NCBI GenBank assembly: GCA_963719485.1
Contig: OY970387.1
Span: 496,001 to 560,000, forward strand
DNA: 64,000 nucleotides
Direction: 5' to 3'
Origin: Bog-473 sp963719485
GTDB taxonomy: Bacteria > Actinomycetota > Acidimicrobiia > Acidimicrobiales > RAAP-2
The position numbers and the translations under genes are program-made. Positions within the stretch are counted from its first letter, which is position 1. Each line of letters begins with the position of its first letter. Under the pieces are notes generated by a model, which worked only from the letters and a program-made list of their open reading frames with translations, made no database searches and was not told the DNA's origin. Below are positions 52,796 through 62,489 of the stretch, in pieces.

Positions 52796-53969
52796 GTGAC
52801 CGGGCCCACTCCGGGAGCGGTCGACGAGGACGTCCGGTCAGAGATCATCGAGACCGTCCGCCGCTTCGTCGCCGCGGGAGGTCATCCCCGTCGCGTCCGA
52901 GCTCGAGCGCGTCGGACGCGTTCCCCGACCGAGATCGTCGGCGCAGATGCGCGAGCTCGGCCTCTTCGGCGTCACCATCCCCGAGGAGTACGGCGGCCTC
53001 GGCCTCGACCTGCTGCACCTACATCGGGGTGATCGAGGAGCTCGCCTACGGCTGGATGAGCCTGACCGGCATCGTCAACACCCACACCATGGCCGCCACG
53101 CTGATCATGACGCACGGCACCGAGGAGCAGAAGCGACGCTGGCTCCCCGCCATGGCGACGGGCGAACGGCGGGGCGCCCTCTCGCTCTCCGAGCCCGACG
53201 CCGGCAGCGACACCCGCAACATCTCGTGCCGGGCGCGCGCGCGACGGCGACGAGTACGTCCTCAACGGCACCAAGGCCTGGGTCACCAACGGCGAGCGGG
53301 CCGGCATCGTGGCGCTGGCCGCCCGCACCGAGGAGGGCATCACGGCCTTCATCGTCGAGAAGGAGCCCGGCCCGCGCTTCGAGGGCATCTCGGTCAGCAA
53401 GCACGTCGGCAAGCTCGGCTACCGCGGCGTCGAGACGGTCGAGATGGCCTACGCCGACCACCGCATCCCCGCCGCCAACCTCATCGGCGAGCCCGGCCGC
53501 GGCCTGCCCCAGATCCTCGGCGTGCTCGAGGTCGGCCGCATCAACATCGCCGTCGCGGGCGGTCGGCGTGGCCCGGGCGGCGTTCGACGCCGCGCTCGCC
53601 TACGCCCAGCAGCGCGAGACCTTCGGCAAGCCCATCGCCGAGCACCAGGCGATCCAGCTCAAGCTGGCCGACATGGCGACCCAGCTCGAGGCGGCCCGCC
53701 TGCTCACCCGCAACGCCGCCGAGCGCAAGGCGCCGGGCCTGCGCTGCGACGTCGAGGCCGGCATGGCCAAGCTCTTCGCCAGCGAGACGGCGCTCGAGCT
53801 CGCCACCGAGGCGATGCGCATCCACGGCGGCATCGGCTACACCACCGAGTTCCCCGTCGAGCGCTACTACCGCGACGCGCCGCTGATGATCATCGGCGAG
53901 GGCACCAACGAGATCCAGCGCCTCGTCATCGCCCGGGGCCTCCTGGCCCGGGCCCGCGCTCAGACCTGA
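52796..53969 (+). CDS. acyl-CoA dehydrogenase, canonical fatty-acid type, frameshifted
   Basis: A dehydrogenase of about 385 residues with the full canonical set: LFGVTIPEEYGGLGLDLL, ALSLSEPDAGSDTRN, GTKAWVTNGERAG, RETFGKPIAEHQAIQ and a C-terminal IIGEGTNEIQRLVIARGLL that keeps the catalytic glutamate of medium/short-chain enzymes. It differs from the paired dehydrogenases in the window and is likely a homotetramer. Indels lie near 52880, 52910-52940, 53023, 53237 and 53560. GTG at 52796 is the only fitting start. Its end overlaps the convergent CoA transferase by ten bases. Confidence 0.83.
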
Positions 53970-55188
53970 CCCGCCCCGTCGCCCTCCCCCCGCGCCGCCA
54001 GCTCGGCCAGCACCGCCTCGGTGTGCTCGCCGAGGAGCGGCGCCGGCGCGGCCACCCGGACGGGCAGGTCGGAGAAGCTGACCGGCCCGTTGATGGAGCG
54101 CCCCGTGGTGCCGTCGGCCTCGTTGCGCAGCTCGAGGAAGCCGTCGTTGGCCGCGAGCTGCGGGTCCGCGAGCACGTCCGACGGGCCCTGCGCGGGTGCC
54201 CACCACACGCCGTCGTCGTCGAAGCGCTCCGCCCACTCCTCGAGTGTCCGCTCGGCGACGATGTCGTCGAGGACGGCGATGACCTCCGTGCGGTTCTTGC
54301 GCAGGGCCCTTGCGTCGGCGAAGCGCGGGTCGTCGTGCAGGTCCGGCCGGCCCAGGGCGCGGTAGACGCTGTCGATGTGGCGGTCGGCCTCCAAGCCGGT
54401 GAAGAAGAACCAGCGGCCGTCCTTCGTCTTGTAGGAGTTCATCAGCGGCGTCTGGTTGGCGTCCCGCGCCTCGGCCTTGGCCACCTTGCCGAGCGTCTCC
54501 TGCAGGCCGAGGTCCCACCCGAGCACGTACGTCCCCGGTCCGCAGCAGCGACACCTCGACGACGCGGCCCGCGTCCCGTCTGGCGCTGCTCGAGCACGGC
54601 GGCCAGCAGGCCGGCCAGGGCGGCCAGCCCGCTGATGTGGTCCCCGATGCCGCCGCGGGCGTTGAGCGGGCACGCCCTCGCTGTTGGCCAGCTGGACCGA
54701 CAGGCCGGAGCGGGCCCAGAAGGCGCCGATGTCGTAGGCCGGCCGGTTCCGGTCCTCGCCCCGCAGGCCGTACCCGCTGACGCTGCAGTAGACGAGGCGC
54801 GGATGGCGGGCGACGGTGGCCCGCCGGCTCGAGGTCCGAGCCCGTCCAGCGCGTCGGGACGCAGGTTGGTCAGGAAGACGTCCGCGGTCGCAAGCAGCTC
54901 CTCCAGGCGCTCCCGTGAGTCCGGTTGGCGCAGGTCGAGGACGATGCTGCGCTTCCCCCGGTTGTCCTGCGCGAACGCCGGGTTCGGGAAGTCCTCGCCG
55001 ATGCCGAGGGAGCCGAATACGCTGCGCATGGGGTCGCCGGCCGGCGGCTCGACCTTGATCACGTCCGCGCCCCAGTCGGCCAGCAGCGCGCCAGCCGACG
55101 GCGCCGCGACCCACACACCCATCTCGACGACGCGGAGGCCGGTCAGGGCGGCCAGTCCGGCCCGTTCGGTCGACCCGGCCTGGGTCAT
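53960..55188 (-). CDS. CaiB/BaiF family CoA transferase, frameshifted
   Basis: About 405 residues: TGLRVVEMGVWVAAPSAGAL, DWGADVIKVEPPAGDPMRS, GKRSIVLDLRQPDSRERLEE, a GGIGDHISGLAALAGLLAA stretch with the probable catalytic Asp, and NQTPLMNSYKTKDGRWFFFT near the middle. It is a class III CoA transferase. Indels near 54835, 54670 and 54540-54590 break the frame. The ATG overlaps the stop of the upstream ligase (ATGA), so acyl activation and CoA transfer are encoded together. The 3' end overlaps the facing dehydrogenase. Confidence 0.82.
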
Positions 55189-56802
55189 CGGGCGCCACCG
55201 CCCGTGCGCCCGGCGGCCTGCTCGCGCAGCGTCTCCTTCATCACCTTGCCGGTGGCGTTCAGCGGCAGCGCGTCGACGATCTCCACTACCCGGGGCACCT
55301 TGTAGTTGGCCATCTCGTTGCGGCTCCATCCGATGATGTCGTCGCCGGAGACCGTCCCCCGGAGACGCACCACGAAGGCCATGCCCACCTCGCCCAGCCG
55401 TTGGTCGGGAATGCCGATCACCGCGGCCTGCCGCACGTCGGGGTGGCGCAGGAGGGCGTTCTCGATCTCGGCGGGATAGGCGTTGAACCCGCCGACGATG
55501 AACATGTCCTTCGACGCGGCCGACGATCCGGAGGCGGCCGGCGTCGTCGAGCGACGCCGAGGTCGCCCGTGCGCAGCCACCCGTCGGGTGACAGCGCCTT
55601 CGCCGTCTCGCCCGGGTCGTCGAGGTAGCCGGCCATGATGCTGCCGCCCCGGAGCAGCGACCTCGCCGGCCTCGCCCGGTCACGACGTCGCGACCGCCCT
55701 CGTCGACGATGCGCAGCTCGAACCCGGGCCGCGGTCGGCCCACGGTCGTGGCGACGGCTTCGGCGTCGTCCCCGGCCGACGTCGCGCAGGCGGTGCCGCC
55801 CTCGGTCAGCCCGTAGCCGGTGACGACCAGCGAGAACGGGAGCTCGTCGTGCACCCGACGGATCAGCTCGACGGGGATGTCGGCCGCGCCCGTCACGGCC
55901 ACGCGCAGGGTGGAGAGGTCGTGCCGCGCCGTGTCCGGGTGGTCGAGGATCGACTGGTAGAGCGTCGGCGGTCCGGGGAGGACCGTGACCCGTTCCGCGG
56001 CGACGCGGGCCAGCACGCGATCGACGTCGAAGACGGGCTCGGGCAGCATGGTGGCGCCGCTGGCGACACTGGCGAGGATGCCCGCCTTGAGGCCGAACAT
56101 GTGGAAGTACGGGTTCACCTGGAGGTAGCCGTCGCCGGCCTTGAGGCCCGTCATGGCCACCCAGTCGGTCGCCACCGTCAGCGTGCGGCCGTGCGTCATG
56201 ACGACACCCTTGGGGACCCCGGTGGTCCCCGAGGTGAAGAGGATGTCGGAGGGATCGTCCGGGCCGAGCGGCCTGGCTGCGCCGCTCCACCTCGGCCAGG
56301 GAGGCGGTCGTGCCCGCGGCGACGAAGTCGCGCCAGGCCACCGCCTTTCCGGTCGCGCCGCCCTTGGCGACCACCGTCGTCTGCGAGCTCCGGCAGCGGC
56401 GACTCCCGTGCCCTCGAGCATGGCCACGTAGTCGGTGCCCAGGAAGTCGGTGACGGTGACGAGGATGCGAGCCCCGCTGCGCGACAGGATCTCCGCCGCC
56501 TCGGCACCCTTGAACCGCGTGTTCACCGGGACGAGGACCGCGCCTGCCGCGAACAGGCCCAGCGCCGACACGATCCACTCGACGCAGTTGCCGCACCAGA
56601 TCGCCACCCGATCGCCGGGCTCGAGCCCGGCCACCACGAGCGCGGCGCCGAACCGCCGGGCTGCCACCGTGAGCTCGGCGTACGTGAGCGTCGTTTCGCC
56701 GTCGCGCACCGCCACCCGGTCGCCGAACTGCTCCGCCGCTCCAGCGAGCATGGCCGGGATGGAGGGCCATGCGACCGGGATTGAGAATGGCCCTCTTTCC
56801 AT
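55185..56802 (-). CDS. AMP-forming acyl-CoA synthetase (FadD3-like group), frameshifted
   Basis: An ANL-superfamily ligase of about 540 residues: GDRVAVRDGETTLTYAEL, ILFTSGTTGVPKGVVMTHGR (P-loop), YLQVNPYFHMFGLKAG, VTGYGLTEGGTACAT and a C-terminal LPLNATGKVMKETLRE with the catalytic lysine. The motif pattern is close to actinobacterial FadD-type ligases acting on bulky carboxylates. Indels near 56390, 56275, 55670, 55580 and 55520. It starts 81 bases from the divergent P450, so oxidation to acid and activation could be co-regulated. Confidence 0.83.
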
Positions 56803-56883
56803 ACAATAATGTTACTTTCGAACGGCGACGCCACAAGAGGGCGTGGGTACGCCCGCTCGCTGCAGGCGCAAAAGGGAGACCAG

Positions 56884-58080
56884 ATGGCCACAACTGCACC
56901 AGCGCCGTACTACGACCCCTACGACTTCGACATCGACGCCGACCCGTACCCCGTCTGGAGACGGCTGCGCGACGAGGCCCCGCTCTACTTCAACGAGAAG
57001 TACGAGTTCTATGCAATCAGCCGCTACGAGGACGTCGAGCGCGCCCTGGTCGAGTGGCAGACCTACAGCTCCGCCAAGGGCTCGGTCCTCGAGATGATCA
57101 AGGCGGGGATCGAGATGCCCCCCGGCATGTTCATCTTCGAGGACCCTCCCGACCACGACCTCCACCGCGGCATCATGAGCCGCGTCTTCACTCCGAAGCG
57201 CATGGCGGCGATCGAACCACAGGTGCGGGAGTACGCCGCCCGGACCCTCGACCCGCTCGTCGGCGCCGGCGGTTTCGACTTCATCGGAGACCTGGGTGCC
57301 GAGATCCCCATGCGCACCATCGGCATGCTCCTCGGGATACCCGAGGAGGACCAGCAGACGATCCGCGAGCACATCGACGAGGGCCTGCGCCTCGAGGCGG
57401 GCGTCATGCCCGAGGCCGGTTTCGCGGAGAACAGGACCGACGCGGACTACGGCGCCTACATCGACTGGCGGGCCCAACACCCCTCCGACGATCTCATGAC
57501 CGAGTTGCTGACGGCTGAGTTCACCGACGAGACCGGGACGGTGCGGACGCTGACCCGTGACGAGATCCTGGGCTACATCGGCCTGCTCTCGGGCGCCGGC
57601 AACGAGACCACTACGCGCCTCATCGGCTGGGCCGGCAAGCTCCTGGCCGACCACCCGGAGCAACGCAGGGACCTGGTGCAGGACCCGGGGCTCCTCCCAG
57701 CCGCCATCGAGGAATTCCTGCGCTACGAGCCACCCTCCCCTGTCCAGTCCCGCTCCGTGACCACCGCGGTGGAGCACCATGGCCAAGTCGTTCCGGCGGG
57801 CAGCATCATGGTGCTCCTCAACGCCTCGGCCAACCGCGACGAGCGCCAGTTTCCCGAGCCGGATCGCTTCGACATCCACCGGAAGGCGCAACGCCACCTG
57901 AGTTTCGGCTACGGCCTGCACTTCTGCCTGGGCGCGCATCTGGCCCGGCTCGAGGCGCGTATCGCGCTGGAAGAGGTGCTCAAGCGATTCCCGGAGTGGG
58001 ACGTCGACACGGCCAACGCGGTGCAGGCCCGGACGTCGACCGTGCGGGGCTGGGAGAAGCTCCCGGTGCTCACACCGTGA
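56884..58080 (+). CDS. cytochrome P450 (paralogue of the 8.3-kb enzyme)
   Basis: A 398-residue soluble P450 with SGAGNETTT (237-244 region), ExxR (Glu277-Arg280) and heme loop FGYGLHFCLG (Cys348). Its opening YYDPYDFDIDADPYPVWRRL is nearly identical to the P450 at 8.3-9.5 kb, as is its whole length, so the two are recent or strongly constrained paralogues. GGGAG lies upstream of the ATG. An enoyl-CoA hydratase follows 15 bases later. Likely reaction: hydroxylation of a methyl or ring carbon. Confidence 0.94.
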   Translation: MATTAPAPYYDPYDFDIDADPYPVWRRLRDEAPLYFNEKYEFYAISRYEDVERALVEWQTYSSAKGSVLEMIKAGIEMPPGMFIFEDPPDHDLHRGIMSRVFTPKRMAAIEPQVREYAARTLDPLVGAGGFDFIGDLGAEIPMRTIGMLLGIPEEDQQTIREHIDEGLRLEAGVMPEAGFAENRTDADYGAYIDWRAQHPSDDLMTELLTAEFTDETGTVRTLTRDEILGYIGLLSGAGNETTTRLIGWAGKLLADHPEQRRDLVQDPGLLPAAIEEFLRYEPPSPVQSRSVTTAVEHHGQVVPAGSIMVLLNASANRDERQFPEPDRFDIHRKAQRHLSFGYGLHFCLGAHLARLEARIALEEVLKRFPEWDVDTANAVQARTSTVRGWEKLPVLTP

Positions 58081-58095
58081 CCCCCGCGCACCGCC

Positions 58096-58848
58096 GTGGC
58101 TGAGGCGGTCCGGACGACGCGCCACGGCGCTGTTCTCGTCATGACCTTGAACCGGCCCGAGGTCAAGAACGCGATCGACTCGGACATGTCGCTGGGCCTG
58201 CTCGATGCGCTGGCCACGTTGGACCGCGACGAGGAGCTCCGCGTCGGGATCATCACCGGCACGGGCGGATCCTTCTGCGCCGGGATGGATCTCAAGGCGT
58301 TCGCCCGATCGGGGCTTCCCGAGAGGATCGACGACGTCTTCCGGAACCGATGCCGGAAGCCGCTGGTCGCGGCCATTGAGGGCGTCGCTTTCGGCGGCGG
58401 GCTCGAGCTCGCGCTCATCGCCGACCTTCTCGTCGCTTCGAGCGACGCCACATTCGGCTCACCGGAGGTCAAGTTCGGGCTCTTCCCCGGCGGCGGCGCC
58501 TTGCTGCGGCTGCCCCGCCACCTGCCGCAGTCGATCGTCACCGAGATGGCGTTGACCGGGGAGCCGCTCTCCGCTCGGGCGGCGCTCGACCATGGTCTGC
58601 TCGTACGCATGTGCGAACCGGGGAAGGCACTCGACACGGCGATGGAGCTGGCGTTGGCCATCGCGCGCAACGCGCCGCTCGGTGTCGAGGCCGCGAAGCG
58701 CATGCTGCAGGTCGGCCCGGGCAGGCCCGAAGAGGAGGCGTGGCCCGCTCAGCGCGCCCTCGTGGACGCCGTCTTCCATTCGGAGGACGCGCAAGAGGGC
58801 GCACGCGCCTTCGCCGAGCGACGACCGCCGCACTGGGTCGGCCGGTGA
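58096..58848 (+). CDS. enoyl-CoA hydratase (crotonase family)
   Basis: A 250-residue crotonase: NRPEVKNAIDSDM, TGTGGSFCAGMDLKAFAR (oxyanion loop), EGVAFGGGLELALIADLL, and GSPEVKFGLFPGGGALLRLP, which keeps the glutamate in the first catalytic position. GTG at 58096 is 15 bases after the P450 stop, so they are cotranscribed. It would hydrate an enoyl-CoA or isomerise its double bond in the pathway served by the P450. Confidence 0.9.
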   Translation: MAEAVRTTRHGAVLVMTLNRPEVKNAIDSDMSLGLLDALATLDRDEELRVGIITGTGGSFCAGMDLKAFARSGLPERIDDVFRNRCRKPLVAAIEGVAFGGGLELALIADLLVASSDATFGSPEVKFGLFPGGGALLRLPRHLPQSIVTEMALTGEPLSARAALDHGLLVRMCEPGKALDTAMELALAIARNAPLGVEAAKRMLQVGPGRPEEEAWPAQRALVDAVFHSEDAQEGARAFAERRPPHWVGR

Positions 58849-58892
58849 GCACTGGGCAACATGAGCCTTAGCAAGAAGGGAACGAGATCGGC

Positions 58893-59930
58893 ATGAGTGA
58901 TCGCTATCGGGTGGTCCAGTGGGCGACCGGGAACATCGGCCTGCGCTCGTTGCGAGCCGTCATCGAGCACCCGGACCTCGAACTGGTGGGGCTCTACGTG
59001 TACTCCGAGGACAAGGCCGGTCGCGATGCCGGGGAGCTCTGCGGCACTGACCCCACTGGTGTGCTGGCGACCAGGGATATCGCAGAGATCCTCGCCGTGA
59101 AGCCCGATTGCGTGGTCTTCATGGGGGATCGGGCCGACATCGACGTGCTGTGCCAGCTGCTCGAGGCCGGCGTGAACGTCGTGTCGACGCGGAGCGAGTT
59201 CCACAACCCGGCTCGGCTCGATCCCGACGTCCGCCGGCGACTCGAGGAAGCGTGTGCCCGCGGGGGTGCCTCGTTGCACAGCACCGGCTCGAGCCCCGGG
59301 TTCATCACCGAGGCGCTGCCGATCGTTCTGACCTCGCTGCAGCGCCGCCTGGACCGCCTCACGATCGAGGAATTCGCGGACATGTCGTCGCGTAATTCGC
59401 CGGAGCTGATCTTCGACCTGATGGGTTTCGGCCGCGACCCCGCCAGCTTCGACCCGCGCGGCGTCGAGATGCACGGCGGCGCCTCCTTCGGCGGCTCCCT
59501 GGAGACCCTGGCCCAGGCGCTGTCACTTCCCCTCGACTCGGTGGAGGCATCGGGCCAGGTGGCGGTGGCCCGCCACGGCGTCGACGTCGCCGCCGGTCGG
59601 GTGAAGGCCGGCACTATCGGCGCCCAGCGGATGCAGGTGCACGGCATCCGCGGCGGCCGCCCGCTCCTGACGTTCAGCGCGAACTGGTACCTGACCGCCG
59701 ACGTCGAGCCGGCCTGGGACCTCCGGGAGACGGGTTGGCACCTCCTGGTGGAGGGTGACGCCCCCCTGGACGTCGACATCCGTTTCCCGGTGCCCCCCGA
59801 CGAGTGGGCGGCGACGTCGCCGGGCTTGACGGCGCACCGCCCCGTGAACGCCATTCCCTACGTCTGCGCGGCCGAGCCCGGTATCCGGACCATCGTGGAC
59901 CTGCCCCAGGTCATCGCCTCCCTCGGCTGA
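58893..59930 (+). CDS. DapB-like NAD(P)H-dependent reductase family protein
   Basis: A 345-residue protein with a Rossmann start VVQWATGNIGLRSLRAVIEH and the DapB-like C-terminal domain, annotated in databases as dihydrodipicolinate reductase-like or NAD(P)H-dependent amine dehydrogenase family. It is not lysine-pathway DapB: it is longer and the surroundings are catabolic. Members occur next to steroid and terpenoid degradation genes in actinobacteria, with unknown substrate. AAGAAGGGA lies before the ATG. It follows the hydratase and precedes the flavin reductase. Confidence 0.85.
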   Translation: MSDRYRVVQWATGNIGLRSLRAVIEHPDLELVGLYVYSEDKAGRDAGELCGTDPTGVLATRDIAEILAVKPDCVVFMGDRADIDVLCQLLEAGVNVVSTRSEFHNPARLDPDVRRRLEEACARGGASLHSTGSSPGFITEALPIVLTSLQRRLDRLTIEEFADMSSRNSPELIFDLMGFGRDPASFDPRGVEMHGGASFGGSLETLAQALSLPLDSVEASGQVAVARHGVDVAAGRVKAGTIGAQRMQVHGIRGGRPLLTFSANWYLTADVEPAWDLRETGWHLLVEGDAPLDVDIRFPVPPDEWAATSPGLTAHRPVNAIPYVCAAEPGIRTIVDLPQVIASLG

Positions 59931-59961
59931 TGGGTGCACGCCGGCCCGGCTGCGCTTCGCC

Positions 59962-60488
59962 ATGAGCGACGTCGGCATCGTCGTGGGGAACCCCAAGACG
60001 CAGTCGCGAACGCTCAGTCTCGCGGAGGACATCGCCGCTGCGGCGGCCGACGCAGCAGGACTCGAGGGTGCGGAAACACTGACGGTCAACCTTGCCGACT
60101 TCGGCCCGCAGCTGTTCGAGTGGTCTTCCGCCCGCGTCAAAGAGGCGGTGGAGGGATCCGTTCCTGCTCACTGGTCGTGGTGGCGTCACCCACGTACAAA
60201 GCCAGCTACACGGGCCTCCTGAAGTCGTTCCTCGACTGGTTCAGCACCACCGACCTCGTGGGCGTCACCGTCGTCCCGGTCATGACCGGCGCCGGCTTGC
60301 ACCACGCCCTCGCCGTCGAGGTCCACCTCCGGCCGGTTCTCGTGGAGCTCGGCGCATCGCTGCCCACCAGGGGTCTCTACGTCACCGAAGCAGATCTGGC
60401 GGACCCGGACGATGTGATCTCGACCTGGTTGCGGACGGCAGGCCCGTTGTTGCGGCAGGCCGTCACCGGCCGGCGCAACGCAGGCTGA
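59962..60488 (+). CDS. NADPH-dependent FMN reductase, one frameshift
   Basis: About 175 residues with the flavodoxin-like fold: MSDVGIVVGNPKTQSRTLSL (phosphate loop), a CSLVVVASPTYKASYTGLLK segment of the flavin site and SFLDWFSTTDL. One base is missing (or one or two extra) near 60152, between EAVEG and IRSCS. It probably supplies reduced FMN to a two-component monooxygenase such as the LLM enzyme at 46.1-47.5 kb, or reduces quinones. It follows the DapB-like gene by 31 bases in the P450 operon. Confidence 0.85.
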
Positions 60489-60582
60489 CCTGCGGGCCGG
60501 CGAGCGCGAACGCCATGGGACCCGAGGACCCCGGTGCGCGAAGATGCTGCACCTTGTCCCCGAGCACATCCCGCCAGGACCG

Positions 60583-61203
60583 ATGACACTCCCCGAAGAA
60601 CCGCGGCTGGCCCCTCTCCCCTTCGCCCAGTGGGACGAGGAGACCCGCGCCACCCTGTTGCAGTACCTGCGCCGACCCGAGCTCTATCTCTCTGGCGCGC
60701 CGGACGCACCGCCGATGCCGATCGTGCTCGAGATGTTCGCCCGTCACGTCCCCCTCAGCGTGTCCTGGCTTCCCTTCACCGAGATGCTCGCCGGCGAGGA
60801 CGCCAAGCTGAGTGCCGAACATCGCGAGCTGCTCATTCTCCGCGTCGCATGGCGCACCCGCTCGGGTTACGAGTGGGCCCAGCACAGCCGGATGGGTGTC
60901 GACGCGGGTCTGACCCAGGCGCAGGTCGACGCGATCCCCGAGGGGCCCGCAGCGGACATCTGGACGCCGCTGCAGCGGACGATGCTGACCGCCGTCGACG
61001 AGATGCTCGACCAGCACGCGGTGGGCGACGAGACCTGGGTCGGTCTCGAGGCGCACTTCGGGCCCGCCGAGCTCTTCGAGTTGCTCTTCGTGATCGGGGG
61101 CTATCTCTGCCTCGCCACCGTGTTGAACAGCATCGGGCTGCAGTCCTCGGTTCCGTCGATGCCGCCGGGTGACCCCGGTGATCCCGACGGCGCGACCTCA
61201 TAG
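60583..61203 (+). CDS. carboxymuconolactone decarboxylase (CMD) family protein
   Basis: A protein of about 206 residues with the CMD helical core: ELLILRVAWRTRSGYEWAQHSRMG followed by GLTQAQVDAI. The AhpD-type Cys-x-x-Cys is absent, so it is not a peroxidase. ATG at 60583 with CCAGGA upstream fits best; ATG at 60544 would add 13 residues. Such proteins accompany aromatic and steroid catabolic genes, and may act as lactone decarboxylase or hydrolase. Last gene of the rightward P450 set, convergent with the FAD monooxygenase. Confidence 0.83.
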   Translation: MTLPEEPRLAPLPFAQWDEETRATLLQYLRRPELYLSGAPDAPPMPIVLEMFARHVPLSVSWLPFTEMLAGEDAKLSAEHRELLILRVAWRTRSGYEWAQHSRMGVDAGLTQAQVDAIPEGPAADIWTPLQRTMLTAVDEMLDQHAVGDETWVGLEAHFGPAELFELLFVIGGYLCLATVLNSIGLQSSVPSMPPGDPGDPDGATS

Positions 61204-61220
61204 ACCCGCGCCGGCGACGA

Positions 61221-62489
61221 TCAGGGTGGAAACGGTTCGTCCAACAAGGACACGCCCCGCTGGAGACTGGCGAGTGAGAATCCGGCCGTTCTCCGATAGT
61301 CCTCCGTCACCCGAGCGATCTCCTCGGGCGTGATCACGTCGCCAATGTCGTCGAATCCCCCGGGTGCACGCTCTTCGACCAGCACCATCGGCATCTCGGG
61401 CCCGAAGCCACGATTGGCTTGCACGATCGCCGCGGTGGCCGGCCGACGGACCGCCTCGTAGCGATCGAGGGCTTCGGCGGGGTGATCCCGGAAGCGGCGG
61501 AGGCACCCCGCCAGCACCCGGGCGTCCAGAATCGCTTGGGACGCACCGTTCGAACCGATCGGGTACATGGGGTGGGCCGCGTCCCCGAGCAGCGTGGTCA
61601 TCTCGAACGTCCACCGGGGCAATGGGTCTCGATCGACCATCGGGAACACGAACGTCTCCGTGGCGGCGCTGACGATGGAGGGCACGTCGAGCCAGTCGAA
61701 GTTCCAGTCCGTGAATTGCGGCAGGAAGTCCTCGAGCGAGCCATTGCGGTTCCAGTCCTCTTGTGCGGCCAGGTCCGAGTCCGGGCGGCGGAGCTCGGCC
61801 ACGAAATTGAAGATCTGCCTGCCATTCGAAAGGTTGGCGATCGGGTAGCCGACGAACTTCTGGTCAGGGTGCCCGGCCCAGATCAAGGAGCGACCGCCGA
61901 GCACCGGCTCGATCTCCGCCACGCCGCGCCACAGCAGAGAGCCATTCCACAGGGGCGGTCCCTCCGCGGGGTAGCGCTGAGAGCGGGCGACACTGTGGAT
62001 CCCGTCGGCGGCAATGAGCACGTCCGCGTCCACCCGGCCGTCTTCGAAGACGGCCACTGGTTGTTCACCGCCCAGCTCGACCCGGATGAGTGACCGCCCG
62101 AGGTGCAGCACATCCCGCCCGACCCGGTCGATGAGGGCCTGCTTCAGGATCTCCTGCAGGACGCCCCGGTGGATGGAGAGCTGGGGCCATTGATACCCGG
62201 CCGCGAGGCCGCGCGGCTCCCGCCAGATCTCCTGACCTCGCCGGGTGCAGTACACGAGCTGGGAAGGAGCGACCGACCGGGCCTTGAGTTCGTCGAGGAG
62301 TCCCAGGGCATCGAGCTCGCGCACCGCATGGGGCAGCAGGCTGATCCCGACCCCCAGTGGGCGCAGCTCCTTCACCGAATCAAAGACCTCGACCGTCACG
62401 CCAACTTCATGGAGGCTGAGCGCAGTGGTCAGGCCACCGATGCCGGCCCCGACGACGGCACAGCGGAGATCCGCACCACTGCCCCTCAC
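61221..62489 (-). CDS. FAD-dependent monooxygenase (salicylate/3-hydroxybenzoate hydroxylase-like)
   Basis: A 422-residue class A flavoprotein hydroxylase: GAGIGG at the N-terminal dinucleotide fold (about 14-20), the AADGIHSVAR motif near 160, and GDAAHPMYPIGSNGASQAIL near 300 binding the FAD ribose and pyrophosphate. The family hydroxylates phenolic acids. GTG at 62489 overlaps the DUF3237 stop (GTGA). It is last of the leftward set with DUF3237, VOC and alcohol dehydrogenase genes, suggesting an aromatic or polyketide-like intermediate. Confidence 0.9.
   Translation of the reverse strand: MRGSGADLRCAVVGAGIGGLTTALSLHEVGVTVEVFDSVKELRPLGVGISLLPHAVRELDALGLLDELKARSVAPSQLVYCTRRGQEIWREPRGLAAGYQWPQLSIHRGVLQEILKQALIDRVGRDVLHLGRSLIRVELGGEQPVAVFEDGRVDADVLIAADGIHSVARSQRYPAEGPPLWNGSLLWRGVAEIEPVLGGRSLIWAGHPDQKFVGYPIANLSNGRQIFNFVAELRRPDSDLAAQEDWNRNGSLEDFLPQFTDWNFDWLDVPSIVSAATETFVFPMVDRDPLPRWTFEMTTLLGDAAHPMYPIGSNGASQAILDARVLAGCLRRFRDHPAEALDRYEAVRRPATAAIVQANRGFGPEMPMVLVEERAPGGFDDIGDVITPEEIARVTEDYRRTAGFSLASLQRGVSLLDEPFPP

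Noticed and set aside
44200..56400. A graveyard of pseudogenes
   Set aside because: Conserved catalytic motifs, gene order and stop/start overlaps are preserved, and changes are almost all single-base indels; assembly error explains this better.
58893..59930. Lysine-biosynthesis dapB
   Set aside because: The protein is too long, and its neighbours are P450, hydratase and flavin reductase genes; it belongs to the broader DapB-like family.
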